Origin: Pseudidiomarina indica
GTDB taxonomy: Bacteria; Pseudomonadota; Gammaproteobacteria; Enterobacterales; Alteromonadaceae
NCBI GenBank assembly: GCA_029279945.1
Contig: JAJUHK010000001.1
Coordinates: 1 to 64,000, forward strand
Direction: 5' to 3'
DNA: 64,000 bases
The notes below the pieces were generated by a model, which had not been told where the DNA came from, did no database searches, and saw only the letters and a program-made list of their open reading frames with translations. Both the position numbers and the translations under genes were made by a program. Of this stretch, positions 7,734 to 17,662 are shown one piece after another. Within the stretch, counting starts at the first letter, position 1; each line of letters starts with the position of its first letter.

Positions 7734-7752
7734 GCTAATGAGAATCGTTATC
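7734..7752. promoter_or_regulatory. Fur box
   Basis: The 19 bases match the consensus GATAATGATAATCATTATC at 16 positions (differences at 2, 9 and 14). It lies immediately upstream of the secreted helical protein (start 7701) and downstream-facing from the lipoprotein end at 7793, so the helical protein is the obvious target. Confidence 0.65.
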
Positions 7753-7792
7753 AATAAGCTACCACTTTTTTATGCTGCGCGCCAATGATTTA

Positions 7793-8860
7793 TCACCCAC
7801 CTGGTGCAAATCCACACGCTGCAAATAATTGTTGCCAGTACTGTACGTGTTGCTTAGTCGTCGCAGTCAAGTCTTCGTCCAACGCAATCAGTTGTGCTAA
7901 GTAGTTGTCCCACTCAGTAAATGCTGGGTAATCGTTGAGCACTGCAATAGGTGTCTGTAACTGTGTCAGGTATGGCTCCAGTTGTTGCGCTTGATAGGTG
8001 AGTTGACTGAGATGGTGTTGAACAGGGCCACTAAAACGAGCAATAAAAACCTGTCGTAATGTTTTCGCACGTTGTGGAACACCTGCTGCTTGGCAACCAG
8101 CTTGAGCACTTAAGGTGCGTGCGCGCGGTTCCATTTGTTGCAAGTAAGCGTTGTTGTCAATCAAAGCTCGCCATAGCTGACCAACGTAAGGGCTTTTTTC
8201 CAGTAGCTCGAGCGCTTTCAATAACTCATGCTCGTTGGGTAGCTCTTGCTTGGTATCGAGTGTTTTAAGTATCGGCGTTAGCGCAGACAGCAGCGGAGCT
8301 AGCAGGGCTGGATCTGGTTCAGCTAAGGGGCGGTCACCGACTCGCAATAGTTGTTGTAGACTACTGTCAGTGATAATCGCCTGCATTCGGAGTGCCGGTA
8401 GTTGTCGTTTTTTCAACTCGGCTTGCTCGAGTATACGTTCGGCCAGTTCAGCATGTTGCCCATCCATTTGATCGATACACAGGTACAATGCATCGAGCAG
8501 TTTGCGGTCATGATAGTAACGTTGTACGCCCCGCATTAGTCGCCCGAGACTACTATTTCGTTCAGCAATGAGAGCACCGGCAGAACAGGCATCTAAGCGC
8601 ATCGAATCGAGCAGTGATATTTGAATAGAAGGAAGGTCCAGACGAAATTGCCGTACGCTTGGTGGGCGTAACGGCGAGGGTGGGGTGTATATTAACGGTT
8701 CTTGCTCGACAGTATTAGATACCCGCAGTTGATAATCGTGCAACACTTCTAGACCTGCAGGTGCGGGGTTGCACGCCGCTAGTATTATGGTCAACAAAAC
8801 AAGCAAGCCGCCTCTTTTGGCATAGTCAAAACATGCTTTAATCGGTACAATCTGTAGCAT
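7793..8860 (-). CDS. DUF3080-type lipoprotein
   Basis: 355 residues. An N-terminal basic stretch and hydrophobic segment end in LAAC (Cys at about 30), a lipobox for lipid attachment. The sequence following it (GLEVLHDYQLRVSNTVE) and the helical, Leu/Gln-rich body match the DUF3080 family found in Vibrio, Alteromonas and relatives. Function unknown. It is divergent from ribE with only 24 bases between the two start codons, so their promoters must overlap or lie inside each other's genes. Confidence 0.75.
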   Translation of the reverse strand: MLQIVPIKACFDYAKRGGLLVLLTIILAACNPAPAGLEVLHDYQLRVSNTVEQEPLIYTPPSPLRPPSVRQFRLDLPSIQISLLDSMRLDACSAGALIAERNSSLGRLMRGVQRYYHDRKLLDALYLCIDQMDGQHAELAERILEQAELKKRQLPALRMQAIITDSSLQQLLRVGDRPLAEPDPALLAPLLSALTPILKTLDTKQELPNEHELLKALELLEKSPYVGQLWRALIDNNAYLQQMEPRARTLSAQAGCQAAGVPQRAKTLRQVFIARFSGPVQHHLSQLTYQAQQLEPYLTQLQTPIAVLNDYPAFTEWDNYLAQLIALDEDLTATTKQHVQYWQQLFAACGFAPGG

Positions 8861-8884
8861 TGGTCAGGCTAATCTCGAGTTATT

Positions 8885-9484
8885 ATGTTTACAGGAATTG
8901 TACAAACCCTGGGTACAGTCACCCAAATCCAAGATCGTGAATCATTCCGCCAACTTACAGTGACGGTTGCGCCTCAGCATTTGAATAAGGTTGCGCTAGG
9001 TGCAAGTATAGCGATTAATGGGTGTTGTTTAACAGTCGTTGCCTTTGATGAAACAACGGTTACCTTTGATATTATTGACGAAACTCTACGTTTAACCAAT
9101 TTAGGTGAGCTCAACGTTGGCGATTTGGTGAATTTTGAGCGCTCACTAAAGGTGGGCGACGAAATCGGCGGTCATTATGTGTCTGGGCACGTGCACTGCA
9201 CGGGTAAAATTATTGAGCGCGTGGAGAGCAGTGATAATCTAGCGCTGTGGGTCGAGTTTCCCGAGCAATATAAGCCTTATGTACTGCCAAAAGGGTTTAT
9301 TAGCGTCAATGGTGCGAGTTTAACAATTGGGCAAGTGGTGGGGAATCAATTCAGTTTACACCTGATTCCAGAAACATTGCGGCTTACCAACTTGGCGCAA
9401 GCCAATTGGGTTAATCTTGAGTTTGATCAACAAACCATCACGATTGTGGAGACCGTGGAGCGTGTGCTCGCCGCTCGTCAATAA
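8885..9484 (+). CDS. ribE: Riboflavin synthase, alpha subunit
   Basis: Catalyses dismutation of two 6,7-dimethyl-8-ribityllumazines into riboflavin. 199 residues with the invariant MFTGIVQ start and two lumazine-binding repeats (about 1-97 and 98-190), each with the GASIAINGCCLTV / GFISVNGASLTI core and a conserved GGHYVSGH segment. Slightly shorter than E. coli RibC/RibE at the C-terminus. No FMN riboswitch fits in the 24 bases upstream. The end overlaps the convergent cysteine-rich gene by 7 bases. Confidence 0.95.
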   Translation: MFTGIVQTLGTVTQIQDRESFRQLTVTVAPQHLNKVALGASIAINGCCLTVVAFDETTVTFDIIDETLRLTNLGELNVGDLVNFERSLKVGDEIGGHYVSGHVHCTGKIIERVESSDNLALWVEFPEQYKPYVLPKGFISVNGASLTIGQVVGNQFSLHLIPETLRLTNLAQANWVNLEFDQQTITIVETVERVLAARQ

Positions 9485-9687
9485 TAGTTTTCGTCATCAC
9501 TGGCAACACGGACAAAAATTTTCTCATTGACCTCATCAAGTCGAACTAATAGATGAATGTCAGCACCACAGGCGCGGCATTCATCTTGGTAGTCTTGGTC
9601 GCCACCAGACGCATCAATACTGACGTGAATATGGTGACCGCAATAAGGACAACGCAAGCTGGCATTATAGAGTTTGTCAGCGTTCAT
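9478..9687 (-). CDS. CPxCG-motif cysteine-rich zinc-ribbon protein
   Basis: 69 residues with two CxxC knuckles (CPYCG near residue 13 and CRACG near residue 37) and an acidic C-terminus, matching the CPXCG cysteine-rich family. It probably binds one zinc ion; the cellular role is unknown. Convergent with ribE. Confidence 0.85.
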   Translation of the reverse strand: MNADKLYNASLRCPYCGHHIHVSIDASGGDQDYQDECRACGADIHLLVRLDEVNEKIFVRVASDDENYY

Positions 9688-9811
9688 GAGAGCCTCCTAA
9701 AAAGTGTCACTCAACCGCTACAAGTATGGCTCAAAAATAGAATATTGCTCGGCGGCAAAGGGTTTTCATGGCAGGTGTGATGCGCTATAGTGTCGCCTTT
9801 CGTAATGACAA

Positions 9812-9832
9812 GTGACATTTGGTAGGTGTCAC
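9812..9832 (+). promoter_or_regulatory. thrS leader hairpin mimicking the tRNA-Thr anticodon arm
   Basis: GTGACA (9812-9817) pairs with TGTCAC (9827-9832). Adding one U-G wobble leaves a 7-base loop UUGGUAG with U at the position-33 equivalent and GGU, the tRNA-Thr(GGU) anticodon, at 34-36. GGU lies 36-34 bases before the thrS ATG and just ahead of its AAGGA ribosome site (9843-9847). In E. coli a hairpin with an anticodon-like CGU loop at nearly the same place lets ThrRS block its own translation. The same autoregulation is inferred here. Confidence 0.6.
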
Positions 9833-9856
9833 CACTGTATTTAAGGATATTAACTC

Positions 9857-11773
9857 ATGCCTGTTGTAACACTCCCTGACGGAAGTAAACGCTCGTACGA
9901 TAAACCAGTATCGGTATTAGATGTAGCTTTAGACATTGGCCCCGGCTTGGCAAAAGCCACCGTTGCTGGCCGTGTTAATGGTGAATTAGTCGATGCCTGT
10001 GACCTCATCACTGAAGATGCAACCCTACAAATTATCACACCAAAAGATGACGATGGTCTGCATATCATTCGTCACAGTTGTGCGCACTTGTTAGGTCACG
10101 CAATTAAACAGCTGTTTCCAGATGTGAAAATGGCCATCGGGCCTGTGATCGATAATGGCTTTTACTACGACGTTGATATGGAACACACGCTTACCGCAGA
10201 AGATCTGGAGCGGTTAGAACAGCGCATGCTTGAGTTGGCTAAAACAGAATACGACGTTGTCAAAAAGAAAGTTAGCTGGGCTGATGCTCGCGAAACCTTT
10301 GTTGCGCGTAATGAACCTTATAAAGTGCAAATTCTAGATGATGATATTAGTCGTGATGATCGACCAGGGCTTTATCATCATGAAGAATACATTGATATGT
10401 GCCGGGGGCCTCATGTCCCCAATATGCGTTTTTGCCAACACTTCAAAATTATGAAGGTTGCTGGTGCATATTGGCGCGGTGATTCCAACAACAAAATGTT
10501 GCAGCGGATTTATGGCACTGCGTGGGCGGATAAAAAGCAGTTGAATGCCTATTTACAGCGCTTAGCCGAAGCAGAAAAGCGTGATCACCGGAAGATTGGC
10601 AAGGTCCAGGATCTGTTCCATTGGCAAGAAGAAGCACCGGGTATGGTGTTCTGGCACCATAATGGTTGGACCGTTTTCCTTGAACTTGAGCGTTTTGTTC
10701 GTGAAAAATTACGCGAGTACAAGTATCAGGAAGTAAAAGGTCCATTGATGATGGATCGCGTATTGTGGGAACGTTCTGGACACTGGGATAAATTCTCTGA
10801 GCTGATGTTCACCACTGCATCGGAAAACCGCGAGTACGCAATTAAACCGATGAACTGTCCGGGCCACGTGCAAATCTTTAACCAAGGGTTGAAGTCATAT
10901 CGCGATTTACCATTGCGAATGGCTGAATTTGGTTCATGTCACCGTAACGAGCCATCGGGTGCACTGCATGGTCTAATGCGAGTTCGTGGTTTTACTCAAG
11001 ATGATGCACATATCTTCTGTACTGAAGACCAAGTTCAGGATGAAGTGAGTGGCTGTATTAAAATGGTCTACGAAATCTACAAAACCTTTGGGTTTGAAGA
11101 TATCGTTGTGAAGCTATCAACGCGTCCAGAGCAACGTCTAGGTGATGATGCAACTTGGGATCGGGCAGAACAAGCTTTGGCTGATGCACTAACCAACCAT
11201 GGCATTAAGTTTGAATATTTGCCTGGTGAAGGGGCGTTTTACGGACCCAAAATTGAATTCACCTTACATGACTGTCTTGGCCGTGCCTGGCAGTGCGGCA
11301 CAGTACAGTTAGACTTTGCGTTACCGGGGCGTTTAGGGGCAACTTATGTGGGCGAAGATAATGAACGCCATACCCCGGTCATGATCCACCGCGCTATTCT
11401 TGGGTCATTAGAACGTTTCATGGGTATTTTAATCGAAGAGTACGCTGGTTATTTCCCGACTTGGTTGGCTCCAACCCAGGTTGTGGTGATGAATATTACC
11501 GATAATCAGCGCGAATATGCCATCGAAACTGTAAAAGAATTGAATAAACTCGGTTTTAGAGCCATTGCCGACTTGAGAAATGAGAAGATAGGCTTTAAAA
11601 TCCGTGAGCACACATTAAAGCGTGTTCCATATTTATTGGTAGTCGGCGATAAAGAAGTCGAGAACCAAGCGGTTGCGGTGCGTACTCGTCGGGGTGAAGA
11701 CCAAGGAGTCAAAGGACTTCAGCAATTCATTGCTGAACTGACCGACGAAGTAAACAGTCGCAAAATTAGTTAA
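9857..11773 (+). CDS. thrS: Threonyl-tRNA synthetase
   Basis: 638 residues, as in E. coli (642). An N-terminal TGS domain ([22 protein letters not shown]), the editing domain with HxxxH-type motifs ([10 protein letters not shown]) and a class II catalytic core with the zinc-ligand Cys in MNCPGH and motif 2 [19 protein letters not shown]; a C-terminal anticodon-binding domain follows. First gene of the thrS-infC-rpmI-rplT block. AAGGA sits nine bases before the ATG, next to the hairpin operator. Confidence 0.97.
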   Translation: MPVVTLPDGSKRSYDKPVSVLDVALDIGPGLAKATVAGRVNGELVDACDLITEDATLQIITPKDDDGLHIIRHSCAHLLGHAIKQLFPDVKMAIGPVIDNGFYYDVDMEHTLTAEDLERLEQRMLELAKTEYDVVKKKVSWADARETFVARNEPYKVQILDDDISRDDRPGLYHHEEYIDMCRGPHVPNMRFCQHFKIMKVAGAYWRGDSNNKMLQRIYGTAWADKKQLNAYLQRLAEAEKRDHRKIGKVQDLFHWQEEAPGMVFWHHNGWTVFLELERFVREKLREYKYQEVKGPLMMDRVLWERSGHWDKFSELMFTTASENREYAIKPMNCPGHVQIFNQGLKSYRDLPLRMAEFGSCHRNEPSGALHGLMRVRGFTQDDAHIFCTEDQVQDEVSGCIKMVYEIYKTFGFEDIVVKLSTRPEQRLGDDATWDRAEQALADALTNHGIKFEYLPGEGAFYGPKIEFTLHDCLGRAWQCGTVQLDFALPGRLGATYVGEDNERHTPVMIHRAILGSLERFMGILIEEYAGYFPTWLAPTQVVVMNITDNQREYAIETVKELNKLGFRAIADLRNEKIGFKIREHTLKRVPYLLVVGDKEVENQAVAVRTRRGEDQGVKGLQQFIAELTDEVNSRKIS

Positions 11774-11792
11774 TTGATTGGAGGAATGACCC

Positions 11793-12335
11793 ATTAAAGG
11801 CGGAAAAAGAACTCAGAAAGCTGGTGACAAAAATCGTATCAATGAAGATATTCGCGTCAATGAAGTGCGACTCATTGGTGTCGAAGGTGAACAGATTGGC
11901 GTCGTAAGTATTCAAGAAGCTCTTACTGCAGCTGAAGAGGCTGGTGTTGATCTGGTAGAAATTAGCCCTAATGCTGAGCCCCCAGTTTGTCGTCTGATGG
12001 ATTATGGCAAGTTCCTCTACGAGAAAGCTAAGAACGCAAAAGAGCAGAAAAAGAACCAGAAACAGATCCAGGTGAAGGAAGTTAAATTCCGTCCTGGAAC
12101 TGATGAAGGCGATTATCAGGTAAAACTGCGCAACCTGAGTCGTTTTCTGGAGGGAGGTGACAAAGCGAAAGTCACCGTCCGTTTCCGTGGCCGGGAAATG
12201 GCACACCAAGAGTTGGGAATTGAATTGCTAGAGCGCATTCAAAAAGATCTAGCCGATATCTCAACTGTGGAATCGTTCCCAAAACGTGCTGAGGGTCGCC
12301 AGATGATTATGGTGCTGGCCCCTGCTAAGAAGTAA
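11793..12335 (+). CDS. infC: Translation initiation factor IF-3, ATT start
   Basis: 180 residues if started at the ATT at 11793, which restores the conserved N-terminus ([26 protein letters not shown]) and the exact E. coli length. GGAGG at 11780-11784 is well placed. The rare AUU start is the known basis of IF-3 autoregulation, since the factor rejects non-canonical codons. The N-domain, lysine-rich linker ([16 protein letters not shown]) and C-domain ([11 protein letters not shown]) are all intact. The gap to thrS is 19 bases. Confidence 0.96.
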   Translation: MKGGKRTQKAGDKNRINEDIRVNEVRLIGVEGEQIGVVSIQEALTAAEEAGVDLVEISPNAEPPVCRLMDYGKFLYEKAKNAKEQKKNQKQIQVKEVKFRPGTDEGDYQVKLRNLSRFLEGGDKAKVTVRFRGREMAHQELGIELLERIQKDLADISTVESFPKRAEGRQMIMVLAPAKK

Positions 12336-12350
12336 CTGTGGTTTTCAAGT

Positions 12351-12379
12351 AGGGCGGTACTCGCTACCAAACTCACCCT
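12351..12379 (+). promoter_or_regulatory. Nested hairpin before rpmI, possible L20 control site
   Basis: GGTA/TACC (12356-12359 and 12365-12368) is enclosed by AGGG/CCCT (12351-12354 and 12376-12379) in the infC-rpmI gap. In E. coli, L20 binds structures in this same gap that imitate its 23S rRNA site and represses rpmI-rplT. The position fits; the fold was judged by eye only. Confidence 0.35.
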
Positions 12380-12413
12380 GTTACACTTTTAATTGACAAT
12401 GCGGAGTAATTTC

Positions 12414-12611
12414 ATGGCTAAAATGAAATCCAAAAAAGGCGCGTCAAAGCGTTTTAAGAAAACCGCTTCAGGCGGCTTTAAATGTAAACAGTCTCATTTG
12501 CGTCACATCCTGACCAAAAAGAGTTCAAAGCGGAAGCGTCACTTACGTGCAAAAAGCATGGTTGCCGCCTCTGATGTTGGCTTAGTTCAGCGTATGTTAC
12601 CGTTCGCTTAA
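12414..12611 (+). CDS. rpmI: Ribosomal protein bL35
   Basis: 65 residues, [17 protein letters not shown]...[26 protein letters not shown], the standard very basic L35. The ATG at 12414 has CGGAG nine bases upstream; an in-frame ATG seven codons earlier is not used by the family. Sixteen bases before rplT. Confidence 0.97.
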   Translation: MAKMKSKKGASKRFKKTASGGFKCKQSHLRHILTKKSSKRKRHLRAKSMVAASDVGLVQRMLPFA

Positions 12612-12627
12612 GGAAAGGAGATAGCAA

Positions 12628-12981
12628 ATGGCACGAGTAAAACGTGGTGTGATTGCGCGCGCGCGTCACAAGAAAGTCCTGAAGCAGGCGAAAGGTTATT
12701 ATGGTGCTCGTTCACGCGTATTTCGCGTAGCGAAGCAAGCTGTTATCAAAGCTGGTCAATACGCATATCGTGACCGTCGTGCGAAGAAACGTCAATTCCG
12801 TCAATTATGGATTGTTCGTATCAACGCTGCAGCGCGTCAAAACGGTTTGTCGTACAGCCGCTTTATCAATGGTTTGAAAAAAGCATCTGTAGAAATCGAT
12901 CGTAAGATTCTTGCCGATATCGCAGTTCACGACCAATCTGGTTTCGCTGCGCTAGTAGAGAAAGCTAAAGGCGCTCTGTAA
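12628..12981 (+). CDS. rplT: Ribosomal protein bL20
   Basis: 117 residues with the usual basic N-terminal extension ([39 protein letters not shown]) and globular C-domain. It assembles early on 23S rRNA and represses its own operon in enterobacteria. AAGGAAAGGAG precedes the ATG. A strong terminator follows. Confidence 0.97.
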   Translation: MARVKRGVIARARHKKVLKQAKGYYGARSRVFRVAKQAVIKAGQYAYRDRRAKKRQFRQLWIVRINAAARQNGLSYSRFINGLKKASVEIDRKILADIAVHDQSGFAALVEKAKGAL

Positions 12982-12997
12982 GCAAGTTGAATCACTT

Positions 12998-13027
12998 AAA
13001 AAGGGAGCCTAATCGCTCCCTTTTTTT
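12998..13027 (+). terminator. Intrinsic terminator after rplT
   Basis: GGGAGC (13003-13008) and GCTCCC (13015-13020) form a 6-bp stem extended by A-T pairs, followed by seven T. It separates the thrS-rplT operon from pheST. Confidence 0.9.
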
Positions 13028-13060
13028 ATGCTTTTTCGGTATCATTGAAGCCTTTGTTAA

Positions 13061-14089
<1,029 letters not shown>

Positions 14090-14104
14090 TAACCGGGTAA
14101 GCAG

Positions 14105-16492
14105 ATGAAATTTAGTGAACAATGGTTACGTACCTGGGTAAATCCTGAATTAGATAGCTTAGCGTTATCAGAACAACTCAGCATGGCCGGGTTAGAAGTC
14201 GACAGTATTGAGCCAGTTGCTCCGGCGTTTTCAGGAGTGGTTGTCGGTGAAGTGGTGAAGTGTTGGCAACATCCTGATGCGGATAAACTGCAGGTAACTG
14301 AAGTTAATATTGGTGCAAATGAGCCCGTCACCATCGTTTGTGGTGCACCCAACTGCCGGACAGGATTGAAGGTAGCAGTGGCTACAGTTGGCGCTGTGTT
14401 ACCTGGTGACTTCAAAATTAAGAAAGCGAAGTTACGAGGGCAACCGTCACACGGCATGTTATGTTCTAATTCTGAACTAGGCCTTAACGATGATCACGAC
14501 GGTATTATTGAGTTGCCAGCCGATGCGCCAGTTGGCATGGATTATCGTGACTATTTACAGCTTAATGACGTGATCTTGGATGTCGATTTAACACCGAACC
14601 GTGCTGATTGCTTAGGAATGCGCGGTATAGCGCGTGAAGTAGGTGTATTGAATCGTCTAGCAGTGCAAGCACCAGCGATTGAAGCCGTACCTGCACAACA
14701 CGATGAGCAGCGTGACATTGTATTAGATGCACCAGCAGCGTGCCCACGCTACTTAGGACGGGTGATTCGTCATATTAACCTGAATGCCGACACGCCATTA
14801 TGGATGCAAGAACGGTTACGCCGTAGCGGTATTCGTAGCATTGACCCTGTGGTCGATGTGACGAACTACGTGTTGCTGGAATTAGGGCATCCAATGCATG
14901 CATTTGATTTAGACCAGTTACAGGGTTCTATTCATGTGCGGATGGCAGCTGCAGAAGAAAAGCTGACGTTACTTGATGGGCAAGAAGTTACGTTAACGAA
15001 CGATGTGTTAGTTATTGCGGATGAAGTTAAGCCGCTGGCTATGGCCGGAATTTTCGGTGGTCAAGGTAGTGGAGTAACCGCGAACACACGGCACATTTTC
15101 TTAGAAAGCGCATTCTTCGCTCCATCAGCCATTGCGGGGCGCGCACGTCGTTATGGTTTACACACCGATGCATCACATCGCTATGAGCGCGGCGTTGATC
15201 CAGAATTACAACGTACAGCCATGGAGCGGGCGACGGCACTGCTACTCGAAATTTGTGGTGGTGAGCCAGGGCCGATTGTAGAAGCAAAAAGTGACGAGCA
15301 TTTACCGAAAGCAGCACAAGTTTCGCTGCGGGCGGAGCGACTTGCAAAGGTACTTGGTATTCATATCGAAGCCGCTGAAGTTACCGAAATTTTGCAGCGT
15401 TTAGATTTTGTTGTCACTGCTACCGAGCAAGGCTGGGATGTCATCGTACCAAGTTTCCGCTTCGATATCCGTATTGAAGAAGATTTAATAGAGGAAGTTG
15501 CGCGGATTTACGGTTATCACCGCATTCAGGCAGCAGCACCAGCAGCACAGCTACGGATGATTCCACGGCGTGAAGGAAACTTGACGACCGATCAATTAAA
15601 ACGTGTACTGATTGATCGAGGTTATCAAGAAGCAATCACCTATAGCTTTGTTGATCCAAAGCATCAAGCGATGTTATTCGATGAAGTTGCAGCACTGACA
15701 TTGCCGTTCCCAATTTCAGTCGAGATGTCGTCAATGCGGGTTAGCTTGTGGCCCGGTTTAATCGGTGCAGTGGCTCATAATCAAAAGCGTCAACAGCAAT
15801 GTCTGGCGTTTTGTGAAACTGGTTTACGGTTTATTCCAGATGCGAATGCTGAAAATGGGGTAGTGCAGCAACCGATGATTGGTGGTATTCGTGCAGGTAA
15901 AGCGTACCCAGAACATTGGCAAGAAGGTGAGCGTCATGTTGATTTCTATGATATCAAAGGTGATGTGGAAGCATTATTGGCGCTGACGGGGAAGGCTGAT
16001 GAATTTCGCTTTGTTGCTGACCAGCATTCAGCGTTGCATCCTGGCCAAAGTGCCGCGATTTTCAAAGGTGATAAGCTTGTAGGTTATATTGGTGCTATTC
16101 ATCCGCAGTATGAGAAAGCCCTTGGTTTGAGCGGTCGCACCTTTGTATTTGAGCTGGAATTAGCTGCAGTTACTGAGCGTTCAATTCCAGTTGCACAAGC
16201 AGTTTCCAAGTACCCTTCGATACAAAGAGATTTAGCAATTGTTGTAAAAGCAACAATTCCAGCGGGTGAAATTTTCACGGCGATTGAAAATATTGGCGTA
16301 AATCACTTAGTTGACCTACACTTATTCGATGTATATCAAGGGGCTGGCGTTGCAGAAGGTTATCGTAGTTTAGCCTTATCATTGACCTTACAACATCCAG
16401 AGCGCACTCTTGAAGACAATGAAATTAATGCAGCCGTGAAAACGGTTGTTGAAATGTTAACCTCTGAATTTGGGGCAACCCTAAGGGAGTAA
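14105..16492 (+). CDS. pheT: Phenylalanyl-tRNA synthetase beta subunit
   Basis: 795 residues, same as E. coli. An N-terminal EMAP/OB-fold tRNA-binding domain (about 40-148), B3/B4 editing region, B5 domain, inactive class II-like core, and a C-terminal ferredoxin-fold anticodon-binding domain ([14 protein letters not shown]...). Follows pheS directly and precedes ihfA by four bases, the classical pheST-ihfA operon. Confidence 0.96.
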   Translation: MKFSEQWLRTWVNPELDSLALSEQLSMAGLEVDSIEPVAPAFSGVVVGEVVKCWQHPDADKLQVTEVNIGANEPVTIVCGAPNCRTGLKVAVATVGAVLPGDFKIKKAKLRGQPSHGMLCSNSELGLNDDHDGIIELPADAPVGMDYRDYLQLNDVILDVDLTPNRADCLGMRGIAREVGVLNRLAVQAPAIEAVPAQHDEQRDIVLDAPAACPRYLGRVIRHINLNADTPLWMQERLRRSGIRSIDPVVDVTNYVLLELGHPMHAFDLDQLQGSIHVRMAAAEEKLTLLDGQEVTLTNDVLVIADEVKPLAMAGIFGGQGSGVTANTRHIFLESAFFAPSAIAGRARRYGLHTDASHRYERGVDPELQRTAMERATALLLEICGGEPGPIVEAKSDEHLPKAAQVSLRAERLAKVLGIHIEAAEVTEILQRLDFVVTATEQGWDVIVPSFRFDIRIEEDLIEEVARIYGYHRIQAAAPAAQLRMIPRREGNLTTDQLKRVLIDRGYQEAITYSFVDPKHQAMLFDEVAALTLPFPISVEMSSMRVSLWPGLIGAVAHNQKRQQQCLAFCETGLRFIPDANAENGVVQQPMIGGIRAGKAYPEHWQEGERHVDFYDIKGDVEALLALTGKADEFRFVADQHSALHPGQSAAIFKGDKLVGYIGAIHPQYEKALGLSGRTFVFELELAAVTERSIPVAQAVSKYPSIQRDLAIVVKATIPAGEIFTAIENIGVNHLVDLHLFDVYQGAGVAEGYRSLALSLTLQHPERTLEDNEINAAVKTVVEMLTSEFGATLRE

Positions 16493-16496
16493 AGCT

Positions 16497-16787
16497 ATGG
16501 CGCTGACCAAAGCAGAAATAGCAGAGCACTTATTTGTCAAAGTAGGACTGAATAAACGCGATGCAAAACACCTGGTCGAAAACTTCTTTGAGGAAATTAG
16601 ACGTGCGCTTGAAAGTGGTGAAGAAGTAAAGTTATCCGGTTTCGGTAATTTTGAATTGCGCACCAAAAAAGAGCGTCCGGGACGAAACCCTAAAACGGGT
16701 GAAGATATTCCAATTTCCGCACGACGAGTGGTAACGTTCCGACCAGGGCAAAAACTAAAACAGCGGGTCAGTAACGCAAAAATATAA
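16497..16787 (+). CDS. ihfA: Integration host factor alpha subunit
   Basis: 96 residues, [35 protein letters not shown] then the beta-arm with [25 protein letters not shown] including the intercalating Pro. It bends DNA as a heterodimer with IhfB. IHF is also needed by many lambda-type integrases, such as the one in this window. Followed by a strong terminator. Confidence 0.97.
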   Translation: MALTKAEIAEHLFVKVGLNKRDAKHLVENFFEEIRRALESGEEVKLSGFGNFELRTKKERPGRNPKTGEDIPISARRVVTFRPGQKLKQRVSNAKI

Positions 16788-16804
16788 CCACATCACCATT
16801 ATTT

Positions 16805-16830
16805 AAAAAGCCGCGTTTCGCGGCTTTTTT
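16805..16830 (+). terminator. Intrinsic terminator after ihfA
   Basis: AAAAAGCCGCG, loop TTT, CGCGGCTTTTTT: an 11-bp stem including the A/T tracts, with six T at the end. Ends the pheST-ihfA transcript. Confidence 0.93.
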
Positions 16831-16852
16831 GTACTGTAAGGAGTGAATTGTT

Positions 16853-17662
16853 GTGCCCATTTTGGTTGGCATTAGCGGGTGCTTGTTGGGGGAGAGGGTT
16901 CGTTATGATGGTGATCATAAACGTTCACGTTATTGTACCGATGAATTAAGTCGCTATGTGCAATATATTAAAATCTGTCCTGAAGTAGCGGCTGGCATGT
17001 CAGTACCACGGCCTACCATTCGGTTAGAACGACACGCTAATGAAATTCGTGCAGTGATTCCCACAACTGGCGCAGATGTTACTGCGGCATTAACGCATGT
17101 TGCTGATCGGCAGTATCACCAGCTTGGCCAACTAAGTGGCTATGTGTTGTGCACCAAATCGCCGAGCTGTGGCATAGAAAACGTGAAGCTATTTAACCCG
17201 ACCACCGGTGAATTTCAACGTGTCGCACAAGGGCTTTTTGCTCGTCGTCTGCAGGAGCTATTTCCTGCTTTACCTATTACCGAAGATGTACATTTGGAGC
17301 AGGTTTCGTTACGAGAAAATTTCATTTTGCGGTTGTACGTTTATGCAGTCTGGCAACAACTCAGATTATCCTTGAATCATAGCCAGTTAGCATTGTTTCA
17401 CGAGAGTGTACGTGGGTTACTAACACTACAACAACCAGCCTATCAGCGATTAACTAATATGCTGGCTGCCGATACTGATGAGTTCGAGGAGCTTGGACAT
17501 GCTTATAGTGTGGGTTTAATGCAGGCGCTTGCTAAACCATCATTAGTGAAACACTCACGGACAGCATTGCTCCCGCTGCAAACCTATATCGAACAACAAT
17601 TACCGCACTCAACGGTTGCACTTCTTACGCAACTTGCTCTGGCGTTTCTGCCGGAGGCGTGA
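16853..17662 (+). CDS. DUF523/DUF1722 protein, TudS-like
   Basis: 269 residues starting at GTG (AAGGAG eight bases upstream). Residues 1-150 are a DUF523 domain with three conserved cysteines: SGCLLG (about 10), KICPE (about 43) and SPSCG (about 103), which in thiouracil desulfidase TudS hold an Fe-S cluster. The C-terminal part (LFHESVRGLLTLQQPAYQRL) is a DUF1722 (YbgA-like) domain. The combination is common in proteobacteria. Desulfidation of thio-bases is possible but unproven. Its 3' end overlaps the convergent sulP gene by 38 bases. Confidence 0.8.
   Translation: MPILVGISGCLLGERVRYDGDHKRSRYCTDELSRYVQYIKICPEVAAGMSVPRPTIRLERHANEIRAVIPTTGADVTAALTHVADRQYHQLGQLSGYVLCTKSPSCGIENVKLFNPTTGEFQRVAQGLFARRLQELFPALPITEDVHLEQVSLRENFILRLYVYAVWQQLRLSLNHSQLALFHESVRGLLTLQQPAYQRLTNMLAADTDEFEELGHAYSVGLMQALAKPSLVKHSRTALLPLQTYIEQQLPHSTVALLTQLALAFLPEA

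Noticed and set aside
8861-8884. FMN riboswitch before ribE
   Set aside because: Only 24 bases separate ribE from the divergent lipoprotein, far too short for the aptamer.
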